This document shows, one piece after another, positions 43,825 through 53,431 of a stretch of DNA of 64,000 nucleotides (the first letter of the stretch is position 1; each line of letters begins with the position of its first letter). The translations under genes and the position numbers were made by a program. Origin of the DNA: an uncultured Flavobacteriaceae bacterium (GTDB lineage: Bacteria > Bacteroidota > Bacteroidia > Flavobacteriales > Flavobacteriaceae); the NCBI GenBank assembly GCA_943788165.1, contig CALSPF010000001.1, positions 1 through 64,000 of the forward strand. The letters run 5' to 3'. The notes beneath the pieces are model-generated. The model was not told the origin of the DNA. It did not search any database and worked only from the letters and a program-made list of their open reading frames with translations.

Positions 43825-45126
43825 TTAACTGGGTTCTTCGCTATTGGTTTCTTCTTCAAGAGCAGCGATAGTGTTCTCTATCTCTAAGGGGATTTCGTCC
43901 GAATTTGGGGCGTCTACAAAGGCTTTTTCAATCGGCTTTTTCATTGTTCCTTGGGTCATGATAAGCATGGAGGCTAAAATGACCACCAGCAGGACGCGTT
44001 CATCTATGACGGAAATGATGCCATCCATGAAAGGGATTTCTTTTATTTGTAAAAAGAGTAAAATGCTGATAAGTCCTCTGGGAGAAATAAAGACCAGGGG
44101 AGAGGGTTTGAACTTAAAGGTAGTCGTGGTGAAATAAACATAGCGTATTCCAAACATAACACCAAAAATAAGCAGTCCGCACAGAAATGGGTCAATGGTT
44201 GTGAATTCGCTTAAATTAATGGAGAAGCCGAAGAAGAGAAAGAAAAATGTCTTCACCAAAAAAGTAGATTCGGCGGTTAGTATATGGAATTCATGTAATC
44301 CTTTTTTGGTTTCCTCTAGATCCAGGTTTCGTTTCATGAAATCGGGTAAGAGTGTCTTAACATTACTCAGGAATAAGCCAAAAATAAAGATGGTCACCAA
44401 GGCGGGTAAATGAAAAAATTTACCAAGCGCATAGACCAAAACCAATAGGGCTAAAATGAGAAAGAATTTGACATGGTGTTCAATTTTTTGCAACAGCTGA
44501 AACAAGCAATAGGTGATGAAAAGAGAAACCACAATCACCCCAATAATTTGCAAGCCTAAGCCAACGATTGATTCCATACTAATCATGGTTTGATTGGTTT
44601 CAAACTGACGAATGGCATAGTTGAACAACATGATTCCTAGGATGTCTGAAAAGGTAGATTCATAGACCACAAACTCTTTATCACGTTCAAAAAGGCTTGC
44701 ACTTGAGGGGATGGCAACTGCACTGCTTATGATGGACAAGGGAATGGCAAAAATCACAGCGGCTTGGTGCCCTATCCCTAAAAAATGATAGAAAAGTAAA
44801 TAGACCCCAAGAACATTGAGGATCAAAATGATTCCTGCCGCAAAAAAGCCTTTTAGAATGACGGGAAGTTTGTCGCGTTTTATGTCTAGTTCTAAAGCCC
44901 CCTCTAATACAATGAGAATTAATCCAACCGTTCCTAAAACAGGGATGAGGTTTTCTAAAAACCCAAATTCAGTAAACCCATATAGCGTGGTTCCGGTTCG
45001 GATAATAATACCGGTAAACATCAATAAAATAACAGCTGGAAATTTTGTTTTTCGCGAAATAATATCAAACAAATAGGAAAAAATAATCAGCAGCGGTAAA
45101 ACAATCAGTATGGTTAAAGTGCTCAT
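43825..45126 (-). CDS. Cation:proton antiporter (CPA1-type)
   Basis: A 433-residue inner-membrane antiporter with about 12-13 hydrophobic segments. The start MSTLTILIVLPLLIIFSYLFDIISRKTKFPAVILLMFTGII and the central LPLSIISSAVAIPSSASL segment (discontinuous helix region) fit Na+/H+ or K+/H+ exchangers of the CPA superfamily. The C-terminal 30 residues are acidic and cytoplasmic. Placed between hemB and hemF with gaps of 9 and 37 bases, so probably transcribed with them, but no functional link to haem is known. Ion specificity cannot be inferred. Confidence 0.87.
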   Translation of the reverse strand: MSTLTILIVLPLLIIFSYLFDIISRKTKFPAVILLMFTGIIIRTGTTLYGFTEFGFLENLIPVLGTVGLILIVLEGALELDIKRDKLPVILKGFFAAGIILILNVLGVYLLFYHFLGIGHQAAVIFAIPLSIISSAVAIPSSASLFERDKEFVVYESTFSDILGIMLFNYAIRQFETNQTMISMESIVGLGLQIIGVIVVSLFITYCLFQLLQKIEHHVKFFLILALLVLVYALGKFFHLPALVTIFIFGLFLSNVKTLLPDFMKRNLDLEETKKGLHEFHILTAESTFLVKTFFFLFFGFSINLSEFTTIDPFLCGLLIFGVMFGIRYVYFTTTTFKFKPSPLVFISPRGLISILLFLQIKEIPFMDGIISVIDERVLLVVILASMLIMTQGTMKKPIEKAFVDAPNSDEIPLEIENTIAALEEETNSEEPS

Positions 45127-45163
45127 CCTTTGGATTTATTGTTTAAGGTAGTAATTCCCTTTT

Positions 45164-46063
45164 TTACACCCAATTTTTTGGTGATTTTAACACAGCGATT
45201 AGCTCTGCTTCGGGTGAGTTTTCTTCAGGTTGATGGTCATATTTCCATTGTACCTGGGGCGGTAAACTCATTAAAATACTTTCGATACGTCCATTGGTTT
45301 TTAAACCAAATAAAGTGCCTTTATCGTGCACTAAGTTGAATTCTACATAACGCCCCCGTCTAATTTCTTGCCATTCCCGTTGAGCAGGAGTGTAGGGAAG
45401 TTCTTTTCTTTTTTCTACAATAGGAACATAAGCTTCGAGAAAATGGTCAGCAACATCGGTAACAAAGGTGAACCACTGCTCCATGGTTTTTTGACCAGGT
45501 TTTAGGTAGTCAAAAAATAAACCTCCAACGCCTCTAGCTTCTTCACGGTGCGCATTCCAAAAATAGTCGTCACAGCGTTTTTTATATTGTTGATGAAAGG
45601 ACGTGTCGTGTCTATCACAGGCATCTTTACAAATCTGGTGAAAGTGAACGGCATCCTCATCTACTAAATAGTAGGGGGTTAAATCGAGTCCCCCGCCAAA
45701 CCATTGATCAGCAATATTTCCCTGGGAGTCATATAATTCAAAATAACGCCAATTGGCGTGTACGGTGGGTGCATTCGGGTTTTTAGGATGTAAAACCAGG
45801 CTCAGTCCACAAGCATAAAAAGAAGCCTCGCTAACGTTAAAATGGGTTTGCATGGTTTCGGGTAGGGTGCCGTGAACGCCAGAAATATTCACCCCTCCTT
45901 TTTCAAAGACAGCACCATTTTCAATGACCCGTGTTCGGCCACCGCCACCTTCGGATCGCTCCCAAATGTCTTCTTGGAAACCTGCCTTTTCATCTACTTT
46001 TTCAAGTGCAGCGGTGATAGTGTCTTGTAGGTTACAGATGTAATTGTAAAACTGGGTTCGCAT
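45164..46063 (-). CDS. hemF: Oxygen-dependent coproporphyrinogen III oxidase
   Basis: Converts coproporphyrinogen III to protoporphyrinogen IX with O2. The 299-residue protein contains VHANWRYFELYD, the family signature WFGGGLDLTPYYL and AHREEARGVGGLFFDYL. The length is normal. The start codon lies three bases after the hemE-coding region on the minus strand, so it is in the hemA-C-D-E-F operon. Use of the O2-dependent enzyme fits an aerobic lifestyle. Confidence 0.97.
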   Translation of the reverse strand: MRTQFYNYICNLQDTITAALEKVDEKAGFQEDIWERSEGGGGRTRVIENGAVFEKGGVNISGVHGTLPETMQTHFNVSEASFYACGLSLVLHPKNPNAPTVHANWRYFELYDSQGNIADQWFGGGLDLTPYYLVDEDAVHFHQICKDACDRHDTSFHQQYKKRCDDYFWNAHREEARGVGGLFFDYLKPGQKTMEQWFTFVTDVADHFLEAYVPIVEKRKELPYTPAQREWQEIRRGRYVEFNLVHDKGTLFGLKTNGRIESILMSLPPQVQWKYDHQPEENSPEAELIAVLKSPKNWV

Positions 46064-46066
46064 GGA

Positions 46067-47092
46067 TTAAGCTTTATATTCTTTTACAGCATCAACAAAA
46101 GCTTGCGCATGGTCTACCGGAATATTGGGTAAAATTCCGTGTCCTAAGTTGACAATATAACGATCTTTTCCAAAGCCATCGATCATTTTCTTTACTTCAC
46201 TTTTGATAGTGGGTATAGGAGACAACAAACGCGATGGATCAAAGTTTCCTTGTAAGGTGATTTGTCCACCAGACAGATAGCGTGCATTTCGTGCACTACA
46301 CGTCCAATCTACTCCTAAGGCACTAGCACCCGATTTTGCCATATCGTGTAGAGCAAACCAGCATCCTTTTCCAAAAACAATGACAGGAATATCGTCTTTC
46401 AGCGCCGTAACAATTTGTTGAATGTATGGCCACGAAAAGATGTTGTAATCATCAGGAGAAAGTAACCCCCCCCATGAATCAAATAGTTGTATTGCATCGA
46501 CCCCGGCTGCAACTTTTGCTTTGAGATAGTCAATGGTGGTATCGGTAATCATTTGTAGTAGTCGATGAGCCAATTCTGGCTGACTAAAACAAAAAGCTTT
46601 AGCCTTGTCAAAGTTTTTCGAGCCTTGTCCTTGTACTGCATAGCACAATAGTGTCCAGGGGGAACCTGCAAAACCAATCAGCGGAACTTCATCGTTCAAG
46701 GCTTGCTTGGTCATTTTTACGGCATCGATAACGTAACCTAGGGCAACTTCAGCATCGGGGACAATAACCTCATTTAGCGTAGCAGCATTCTGAATTGGTT
46801 TTGGTATCCATGGGCCAACATCAGCTCTCATTTCAACCTCAATATTCATGGCTTGTAGCACGACCAGGATATCGCTGAATAAAATGGCTGCATCTGTCCC
46901 AATTTGATTGATGGGCATGATGGTTATTTCTGTCGCCAGTTCCGGAGTTTGACAACGGGTGAAAAAGTCATATTTTGCCTTCAACTTCATGAAATCGGGC
47001 AAATAACGTCCCGCTTGGCGCATCATCCATACAGGTGGACGGTCAACAGTTTCTCCTTTTAAGGCACGTAAAAATAAATCGTTCTTTATCAT
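46067..47092 (-). CDS. hemE: Uroporphyrinogen decarboxylase
   Basis: Removes four carboxyl groups from uroporphyrinogen III to give coproporphyrinogen III. The 341-residue protein shows the N-terminal signature [17 protein letters not shown] (with the catalytic Arg and Asp regions), [12 protein letters not shown] and [18 protein letters not shown]. It overlaps hemD by four bases (47089-47092) and is followed by hemF after three bases. Confidence 0.97.
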   Translation of the reverse strand: MIKNDLFLRALKGETVDRPPVWMMRQAGRYLPDFMKLKAKYDFFTRCQTPELATEITIMPINQIGTDAAILFSDILVVLQAMNIEVEMRADVGPWIPKPIQNAATLNEVIVPDAEVALGYVIDAVKMTKQALNDEVPLIGFAGSPWTLLCYAVQGQGSKNFDKAKAFCFSQPELAHRLLQMITDTTIDYLKAKVAAGVDAIQLFDSWGGLLSPDDYNIFSWPYIQQIVTALKDDIPVIVFGKGCWFALHDMAKSGASALGVDWTCSARNARYLSGGQITLQGNFDPSRLLSPIPTIKSEVKKMIDGFGKDRYIVNLGHGILPNIPVDHAQAFVDAVKEYKA

Positions 47093-47748
47093 ACTAGACG
47101 AGTAAAATGGTTTTTAACCGCTGCTATCATGTGTTCTACAGAAGGTTGATTGGCGGTAATGATTGTTTCGGTGTGTTCTTCTAATGCTTTTGCTGTGGTT
47201 GGTCCAATGGCAAAACAGAGGGTTTTATTAAGTGAGTTTTTTTGAAGGTAACTTCTAACCCCATTGGGGCTGTAAAATAAAATCCCATCAAAATCACCCA
47301 CTACTTTGGGCTGCGGTTTGCTACTGTAAACTTCCACTATTTCTAAGGGAAGGCTTTTGCGCTGAAAAAATTCTTCCAAATGAGGCATTCGTTCGTTTCC
47401 GGTAAAAAACAAAAAAGACTGTTTTTCATTCAAATCAGTTAAAAAAGAAGCTAAATCTGCAGAGTTTTGCATCATTTTCGTCACTTTTTGTCCATTTTCT
47501 TCTAAAATAGATTTCGTTTTTTCGCCTACACAATAGCAGTTTTTTTCGGAAACTTGCTGTTGATTGAAGACAGCTTTTACCGCGTTTTGGGAAGTAAAAA
47601 TGAGTGATTTGTCTTTCGTGTTAGTAGAAAATGGTTCAGGGTGACAGGTGATAAAATCCCATTCTGTGTAGCTCACACCGGCCTGGATAAGTCTGTCCTT
47701 ATGGGCAGCACTGAGTAGTTTGGTCGATAAAAGGCGGAAACCACTCAT
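47089..47748 (-). CDS. hemD: Uroporphyrinogen-III synthase
   Basis: Cyclises hydroxymethylbilane with D-ring inversion. HemD sequences diverge strongly; the 219-residue product is recognised from its bilobed pattern, with [14 protein letters not shown] in lobe one and [17 protein letters not shown] and [12 protein letters not shown] in lobe two, and from its place between hemC and hemE. It overlaps both by four bases, so translation is coupled through the operon. Confidence 0.93.
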   Translation of the reverse strand: MSGFRLLSTKLLSAAHKDRLIQAGVSYTEWDFITCHPEPFSTNTKDKSLIFTSQNAVKAVFNQQQVSEKNCYCVGEKTKSILEENGQKVTKMMQNSADLASFLTDLNEKQSFLFFTGNERMPHLEEFFQRKSLPLEIVEVYSSKPQPKVVGDFDGILFYSPNGVRSYLQKNSLNKTLCFAIGPTTAKALEEHTETIITANQPSVEHMIAAVKNHFTRLV

Positions 47749-48656
47749 GTGTTTGATTTAAATTCGTTCATCAAATCTGCCCCACCTTGAGCCAATAATT
47801 GTTTGGCCAATTCACTCCCTTTTTCTTTGTATTCGTTTAGGGGAAAATTAGCTGAAATTTCTTCTAGTTTTTCTCCGTTTAGGGCGTATAAACCTCCTGA
47901 AAAAGTGATGTTTTCTCCTTCGCAGCGAGCAAGAGCGCCAATTGGTGCAGTGCATCCCCCTTCTAGCGTGCGTAAAAAATCGCGTTCTACATGCGTACAG
48001 CGTTCCGCTTCTGGGTTGTTGAGCTGGGCAAGTAATGCGTGTATTTCGTTGTCTTCTGTTCGAGCAACCACCATCAATGCTCCTTGTGCAGGGGCTGGAA
48101 GAAGGTCGCTTAAGGTGTCAATTTCTTCATTTTCAATGGCTAGTCGTTCAAGGGCTGCTTCAGCAAAAATTGCCCCGTCCCAGTCAGAATGATAAAGTTT
48201 TTCAAAGCGTGTTTGGATGTTTCCGCGTAAGGGGACAACGCTGTCTTCGGGATGTAAACTCAACCACTGGGCCTTTCTTCGTAGACTTCCTGTTGCTATC
48301 ACCCGGGTTTTTTTATGCTTTGCTTTCTTGTTCTTCCAAACCATAACATCGCCCACAAGACCGCGTTCTAAAACAGCTGTTTGTACAATGCCTTGCGGCA
48401 ATAAGGTGGGCACGTCTTTCATGCTATGAATGGCTATATCAATGGTTTTATTGAGTAAAGCACTGTCCAATGTTTTGGTAAAAACCCCTATTATACCCAT
48501 GCTGTAGAGGGGTTGAGTAAGGTCTAAATCTCCTTGACTTTTTACTGGAATTAGGGTAGTCTCTACGCCTAGTTTTTTAAGCTTTTCTTGTAAAGTTTTG
48601 GCCTGCCAAAGAGCCAATGCACTATCGCGTGTACCAATAAGCAATGGACTATTCAT
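47745..48656 (-). CDS. hemC: Porphobilinogen deaminase (hydroxymethylbilane synthase)
   Basis: Links four porphobilinogen units into hydroxymethylbilane. The 303-residue protein begins MNSPLLIGTRDSALALWQA. It has the AIHSMKDVPT motif, ATGSLRRKAQ and LRGNIQTRFEKL arginines, and the dipyrromethane cofactor Cys in TLEGGCTAPIGAL. A further nine codons upstream (to 48683) are possible; I prefer 48656, where conservation starts, and it still overlaps hemA by eight bases. Confidence 0.96.
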   Translation of the reverse strand: MNSPLLIGTRDSALALWQAKTLQEKLKKLGVETTLIPVKSQGDLDLTQPLYSMGIIGVFTKTLDSALLNKTIDIAIHSMKDVPTLLPQGIVQTAVLERGLVGDVMVWKNKKAKHKKTRVIATGSLRRKAQWLSLHPEDSVVPLRGNIQTRFEKLYHSDWDGAIFAEAALERLAIENEEIDTLSDLLPAPAQGALMVVARTEDNEIHALLAQLNNPEAERCTHVERDFLRTLEGGCTAPIGALARCEGENITFSGGLYALNGEKLEEISANFPLNEYKEKGSELAKQLLAQGGADLMNEFKSNT

Positions 48657-49896
48657 GGTGGGAGGGGTCGAGTTGGAATACATCTTTGAAGATGGAGAGT
48701 GTATCGTTTGCTTTACTCGGATTTTCTTTGAGGTAATTGGCCAGTTGCCCGGTAATTTTTTGAATCATCTGATCAGAAACAACCGTTGCTTCTTCAGATA
48801 TTGTTTGTTTGCGTTGACGCGCTTTAATGTCTGCACTTTGTTGGGCGGTCAATTTGGCTTTCAATGCACGCAGAGTTGGTGCATATTGTCGGTCGTGTAA
48901 CCACTGTAAAAATTCGTTTTCAACCTCGTTTAAAATCGCTTCTGCTTGGGGTAAATGTTTTTTTCGCTCGGTCAACGTTTTGTTGGTGATTTGCGACAGG
49001 GTATCGAGATTGACAACGGTAACATTTGGTAAAGATTTTACGTTCTCGTGCACATTGCTTGGAATCGATAAATCTAAAATTAACAAGGGCTTGTCGGTAT
49101 GAATAATGTCTTTTCCAACGGTGGGGAGTTGTGCTCCAGTGGCCACAATCATTACATCTGCTTTGCGAATTTCGGTGGGTAAATCTCCGTATTCTTTTAC
49201 TAAAACATTGAATTTTCCAGCGACAATTTTGGCTTTATCGTGGGTGCGATTGATCAAAACAATATGGTCATTGGTGGTGTGTTTGATGAGGTTTTCACAA
49301 GTGATTCGCCCAATTTTACCCGTGCCAAAGAGCAAGATGTTTTTGTTGGAGACATCTTCGATATGTTGAATGATGTATTGCACTGACGCAAAGGAAACGG
49401 AGGTAGCTCCGGTAGAGATTCTTGTTTCTGTTTTGATGCGTTTACTGGCTTGGATAACTGCATTGACCATACGTTCTGAAAATCCATTGGCCAAGCCCAG
49501 TTTTTTGGAACGGTAAAAGCCTTGTTTTAATTGGCCGATAATTTCGAAGTCACCAAGAATTTGAGAATCGAGGCCACTCCCTACAAGGAAAATATGATGA
49601 ATTGCTGTTTCGTTTTTCAGCACGAACCCCAGTTTATTAAATACGGAAATTTCACCGCCAGAATGAGTGCATAATAATTCAATCAGTAGATTTGGGTGAT
49701 CTGCATAGACGTATATTTCTGTTCTGTTGCAGGTTGTATTGATCAATATTTCTGAAACACCCAGCGTTTTGGCTTCAACTAAAAGACCTTTGCACTGCTC
49801 GGTGCTTAAGCTAAACTTTCCACGCGTAACCAGATCTGCTGTTTTATAGCTAATCCCAATGGCGTAAAAATCTTTATTGCTGCTGTCCGCGTTCAT
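48649..49896 (-). CDS. hemA: Glutamyl-tRNA reductase
   Basis: First committed step of C5-pathway tetrapyrrole synthesis: glutamyl-tRNA to glutamate-1-semialdehyde with NADPH. The 415-residue protein has the catalytic-Cys motif INTTCNRTEIYVY, then LVGSGLDSQILGDFEI, NADPH-binding LLFGTGKIGRITCENL and a C-terminal dimerisation domain. It is the first gene of the minus-strand hemACDEF run. Its promoter region, shared with the divergent araC gene, contains a -7 box (49918-49925) and direct repeats that could be an operator. hemL, the next enzyme, is not in the window. Confidence 0.97.
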   Translation of the reverse strand: MNADSSNKDFYAIGISYKTADLVTRGKFSLSTEQCKGLLVEAKTLGVSEILINTTCNRTEIYVYADHPNLLIELLCTHSGGEISVFNKLGFVLKNETAIHHIFLVGSGLDSQILGDFEIIGQLKQGFYRSKKLGLANGFSERMVNAVIQASKRIKTETRISTGATSVSFASVQYIIQHIEDVSNKNILLFGTGKIGRITCENLIKHTTNDHIVLINRTHDKAKIVAGKFNVLVKEYGDLPTEIRKADVMIVATGAQLPTVGKDIIHTDKPLLILDLSIPSNVHENVKSLPNVTVVNLDTLSQITNKTLTERKKHLPQAEAILNEVENEFLQWLHDRQYAPTLRALKAKLTAQQSADIKARQRKQTISEEATVVSDQMIQKITGQLANYLKENPSKANDTLSIFKDVFQLDPSHHE

Positions 49897-49917
49897 TATT
49901 TAATTTTAAATCCGCTA

Positions 49918-49925
49918 CAAAAATA
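49918..49925 (-). promoter_or_regulatory. -7 promoter box of hemA
   Basis: The minus strand reads TATTTTTG, a full match to TAnnTTTG, 21 bases before the hemA start. At the -33 distance the sequence is TTAC, part of direct repeat 1 of the putative operator. Confidence 0.5.
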
Positions 49926-49942
49926 ACCTACCTGTTAGAAAA

Positions 49943-49973
49943 AAAGTAACGCTAAAAGTAGATAAAGTAACGC
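49943..49973 (+). promoter_or_regulatory. Direct-repeat operator candidate between hemA and araC
   Basis: AAAGTAACGC occurs at 49943-49952 and 49964-49973, same orientation, 21 bp apart, two helical turns, which is the typical layout of AraC-family binding sites. A third near-copy AAAGTAAGGC lies at 50003-50012, between them and the araC start. The first repeat covers the hemA -33 region. Confidence 0.55.
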
Positions 49974-50014
49974 AAAGCGATTATTTTTGAACAAATTCAG
50001 GTAAAGTAAGGCTT

Positions 50015-50040
50015 TTAATAGACTACCCCTAGGCTATTAA
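50015..50040 (+). promoter_or_regulatory. Inverted repeat in the leader of the araC-type gene
   Basis: TTAATAGACTA (50015-50025) and TAGGCTATTAA (50030-50040) form an 11-bp stem with one mismatch around CCCC, 33 bases before the regulator's ATG. It has no T tail, so it is more likely an operator or mRNA structure than a terminator. Confidence 0.45.
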
Positions 50041-50072
50041 GACTCGTTCTAAACAACAAAAGACTATCAAAG

Positions 50073-50957
50073 ATGCAAAAAAATAACGACAAAAGTTTGG
50101 CAAGAATAACCCAGATTGAAGAAGGGTTTTTAGTGTTGCGTTTTCAGAATGATACAGCGGCTGAAGTACGTGAATCGTATGAGCTTAGCAGTGATTTTAT
50201 ACAATTCCATTTCTGTATGAAGGGACGTGGGAATTTTGTTTTCAATGCAGGTAGTTATGTTTTTCCGGTAGAGGAAGAGAATAATGTCTTACTGTTTAAT
50301 CCGCAACAAGACTTACCTATTGATTTAAAATTGGCGGGGCATAGTTGGATCATTAGCGTGATAATTTCGATTAAAAAATTTCACAGTTTGTTTTCTCAAG
50401 ATGCAGATCATATTTCTTTTCTCAGTCCAGAAAACAATTCTAAAAAATACTATGACACGGCCATAATTTCGCCAAACATGGCCGTTGTTTTAAGTCAGAT
50501 TTTAAATGCTAATGTGCACAAAAGCATGCAGTCACTTTACCTAAAGGGGAAGGTGTATGAACTACTGAGTTTGTATTTTAATAAAAATGAAGATGCCGAC
50601 AGTGAGCAATGCCCCTTTTTGGTCGATGAGGACAATGTGCGAAAAATCCGCAAAGCCAAAGAAATTATTTTGGAGCAAATGGTAGAACCGCCCTCTTTGC
50701 AGGCGTTGTCGGAAGAAATTGATTTAAGCTTGAGTAAATTAAAAGAAGGTTTCAAACAATTGTACGGCGAAACAGTTTATGGTTATTTATTGACCCATAA
50801 AATGGAGGAAGCTAGACGCATGCTTGAATCGGGTAAATTTAACGTCAACGAAGTAGGATTAAAAGTGGGCTATTCCACCTCCAGTCATTTTATCGCCGCC
50901 TTTAAAAAGAAATATAACACGACCCCCAAAAAATACCTACTATCCTTATCTTCGTAA
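50073..50957 (+). CDS. AraC-family transcriptional regulator
   Basis: A 294-residue regulator. Residues 1-170 form a cupin-like sensor domain (HFCMKGRGNFVFNAG, VLLFNPQQDLPIDLKLAGHSW) and residues 195-290 the double helix-turn-helix. The first HTH is LQALSEEIDLSLSKLKEGFKQ, the second NEVGLKVGYSTSSHFIAAFKK. It is divergent from hemA and 48 bases ahead of hemH, so haem-pathway control is the natural inference. The direct repeats at 49943-50012 are plausible binding sites. The inducer is unknown. Confidence 0.92.
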   Translation: MQKNNDKSLARITQIEEGFLVLRFQNDTAAEVRESYELSSDFIQFHFCMKGRGNFVFNAGSYVFPVEEENNVLLFNPQQDLPIDLKLAGHSWIISVIISIKKFHSLFSQDADHISFLSPENNSKKYYDTAIISPNMAVVLSQILNANVHKSMQSLYLKGKVYELLSLYFNKNEDADSEQCPFLVDEDNVRKIRKAKEIILEQMVEPPSLQALSEEIDLSLSKLKEGFKQLYGETVYGYLLTHKMEEARRMLESGKFNVNEVGLKVGYSTSSHFIAAFKKKYNTTPKKYLLSLSS

Positions 50958-51005
50958 AAAAAAATGCCGGTCGAATTTTCGGCCAAAAGAAAAAGAAAAA
51001 AGCAT

Positions 51006-52034
51006 ATGAAAGGAGTATTATTGGTCAACTTGGGATCGCCAGATAGCCCCAATCCACCAGATGTTAAAAAGTATTTAGGTGAGTTTTTAATGGACGAACG
51101 GGTCATTGACGTTCCAAAATTATTGCGCACCATTTTGGTTAAAGGTATCATCTTAAATACTCGGCCAAAAAAATCGGCTAAAGCGTATAAAAAAATATGG
51201 TGGGAGGAAGGTTCTCCCTTAATTGTTTTGTCAGAACGCCTGCATTCTAAAGTGCAGGAAAAAGTAAGTGTACCAGCTAGTTTAGCTATGCGTTATGGAA
51301 AACCTTCCATTAAAACAGGTTTACAAGAATTGGCAGACAAAGGCGTAACAGATGTTTTAATCATTCCGTTGTATCCACAATTTGCGATGGCCACAACCGA
51401 GACTATTTTAGTCTTGGCAGAAGAATTGAGACAACAGTTTTTTTCTCAAATGGAATTTACTTCTTTACCTCCTTTTTACAAGCACCCAGATTATGTTCGG
51501 GTATTGTCCAATTCAATTCAAGAATATTTGAAAGACAAAGAGTGGGAACACCTATTGTTTTCTTATCACGGTATACCAAAGCGTCACATTCGCAAGTCAG
51601 ATATTACGAAATCGCACTGTAAAATGGACGGGAAATGTTGTCAAACCGACTCTCCGGCGCACGAGTTTTGTTACAGTCATCAGTGTTACGAAACGACCAA
51701 GCAGGTCGCCACTTATCTTGAATTGAAAGAAGGAACCTATTCGACCTCTTTTCAATCTCGTTTAGGAGGCGACCCGTGGCTACAGCCTTATACCGATAAA
51801 ACCATCGAAGCTTTTGCTAAAAACGGAACCAAGAAAATGGCCGTTGTAACACCCGCTTTTGTCTCAGATTGCTTAGAAACATTAGAAGAAATTGGAATGG
51901 AAGCAGCCGAAGATTTTGAAGACAATGGAGGAGAACATTTACACGTTGTTCCTTGTATAAATGATCGGGAAGAATGGATTAAAGTTATGAGTCGCTGGAT
52001 TGATGAGTGGGCACAAACACCTGTTCAGGCCTAA
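51006..52034 (+). CDS. hemH: Ferrochelatase
   Basis: Inserts Fe2+ into protoporphyrin IX as the last haem step. The 342-residue protein starts MKGVLLVNLGSPDSP. It has the family LLFSYHGIPKRHI motif (metal-binding His) and FQSRLGGDPWLQPYTD with VTPAFVSDCLETLEEI (the active-site Glu region). A Cys-rich stretch (CKMDGKCCQTD ... CYSHQCYETT) marks the type that can carry an Fe-S cluster, though this role is uncertain here. The frame opens at 50964, but family similarity fixes 51006. It overlaps the MATE gene by one base. Confidence 0.95.
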   Translation: MKGVLLVNLGSPDSPNPPDVKKYLGEFLMDERVIDVPKLLRTILVKGIILNTRPKKSAKAYKKIWWEEGSPLIVLSERLHSKVQEKVSVPASLAMRYGKPSIKTGLQELADKGVTDVLIIPLYPQFAMATTETILVLAEELRQQFFSQMEFTSLPPFYKHPDYVRVLSNSIQEYLKDKEWEHLLFSYHGIPKRHIRKSDITKSHCKMDGKCCQTDSPAHEFCYSHQCYETTKQVATYLELKEGTYSTSFQSRLGGDPWLQPYTDKTIEAFAKNGTKKMAVVTPAFVSDCLETLEEIGMEAAEDFEDNGGEHLHVVPCINDREEWIKVMSRWIDEWAQTPVQA

Positions 52035-53377
52035 TGGCAGATCGGGCAGTAAATATGGGTACAGATCCAATTGGAAAACTCTTGATTCGACAAGCTGTTC
52101 CGGCTTCGATTGGGATTTTGGTCATGTCACTGAATATATTAATTGACACCATTTTTGTGGGTCAATGGATTGGTGCAAATGCCATTGCTGCAATTAATGT
52201 TGTCTTACCGGTTTCTTTTTTTATTGCCGCTTTGGGGATGTCCATCGGGATGGGTGGAGGTTCAATTATTTCTAGGGCATTGGGAAGTAATCAAACCGCA
52301 AAGGCGAATAAAGTCTTTGGAAATCAAATTACCTTAACCCTTATTTTTACGTTGGGTTTTATGTTTTTGGGCTTGGTTTTCATGGAGCAGATCATTCCCT
52401 TGTTTGGCGGAAAAGGAGCGCTCTATCCCTTGGCGAAAATCTATTACATAATTGTTGTCATTGGCGTGCCAGTTTTGGGTTTTTCTATGATGGGAAACAA
52501 CACCATTCGTTCGGAAGGCAAACCCAGAAATGCTATGTATGCCATGGTGCTCCCCTCTGTCTCTAATTTAATTTTAGATTACGTATTTATTTACGAATTT
52601 GGATGGGGAATGGAGGGCGCTGCTTGGGCAACCACTCTATCCTATGTGATTTGTGGTGCTTATATTCTCTACTTTTTTCTGTCCAAGAAATCAGACTTAA
52701 GCCTCAAATGGAGTGATTTTATTCTCGATGTAAAATTAATCAAAGAAATTGGTGGTCTTAGTTTTGTGACACTTTCTAGACAGGCAGTGGTTAGTTTTAC
52801 CGTACTGTTGATGAACAATATTTTATTTACGCTTGAAGGTGAGAGTTTGGTTGCAGTTTATGCGATCATTAGTAGGATGTTAATGTTCGCGCTTTTTCCT
52901 ATTTTGGGAATCACCCAAGGTTTTGTTCCAATTGCAGGCTATAACTACGGGGCCAATCATAAAGAACGTGTTGTTGCAGTCATTAAAAAAGCGATTGTAT
53001 ATGCCACTGGACTAGCGACACTTGTGTTTCTGATGATTGTTTTTTTTGCGGAACATATTGCGGCTGTTTTCACCAAAGACCCTTTGGTTGTTAGTACCAC
53101 GGCCAAAGTGCTTACATGGGTATTTTTAAGCACCCCTATCATTGGGGTGCAGTTGATTGGATCGGCCTATTTTCAAGCGATAGGGAAGGCAATTCCAGCA
53201 CTTTTATTAACCCTTACACGTCAAGGGTTTTTCTTTATTCCGCTGCTGTTTATCCTTCCAAACTATTATGGGAGTTTTGGTGTATGGATTTCTTTTCCCA
53301 TTGCAGAATTGGTCGCAACCATAGTAACGGCGTTTTTTCTTCAACGCGAGGTGAAAAAATATATCGCGACAACCTAG
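52034..53377 (+). CDS. MATE-family efflux transporter
   Basis: A 447-residue inner-membrane exporter with twelve helices in two homologous halves. DPIGKLLIRQAVPASIGILVMSLNILIDTIFVGQWIGANAIAAINV and GMGGGSIISRALGSNQ mark the first half. The second repeats this as GITQGFVPIAGYNYGANHKERV. It is related to NorM/DinF-type sodium- or proton-driven drug exporters. Its ATG overlaps the hemH stop (TAATG), so it is coupled to hemH; a role in porphyrin export is an attractive guess only. An earlier ATG at 52007 would overlap hemH further. Confidence 0.92.
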   Translation: MADRAVNMGTDPIGKLLIRQAVPASIGILVMSLNILIDTIFVGQWIGANAIAAINVVLPVSFFIAALGMSIGMGGGSIISRALGSNQTAKANKVFGNQITLTLIFTLGFMFLGLVFMEQIIPLFGGKGALYPLAKIYYIIVVIGVPVLGFSMMGNNTIRSEGKPRNAMYAMVLPSVSNLILDYVFIYEFGWGMEGAAWATTLSYVICGAYILYFFLSKKSDLSLKWSDFILDVKLIKEIGGLSFVTLSRQAVVSFTVLLMNNILFTLEGESLVAVYAIISRMLMFALFPILGITQGFVPIAGYNYGANHKERVVAVIKKAIVYATGLATLVFLMIVFFAEHIAAVFTKDPLVVSTTAKVLTWVFLSTPIIGVQLIGSAYFQAIGKAIPALLLTLTRQGFFFIPLLFILPNYYGSFGVWISFPIAELVATIVTAFFLQREVKKYIATT

Positions 53378-53431
53378 GCAGTATGCCCCTTCCTTTTTGT
53401 ATTTTAGTTTAATCTTAAAATAATATTTCCT

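Noticed and set aside
50964-51005. Longer hemH start at 50964
   Set aside because: The extra 14 residues are a Lys/Arg-rich run not seen in ferrochelatases; the ATG at 51006 starts the conserved domain.
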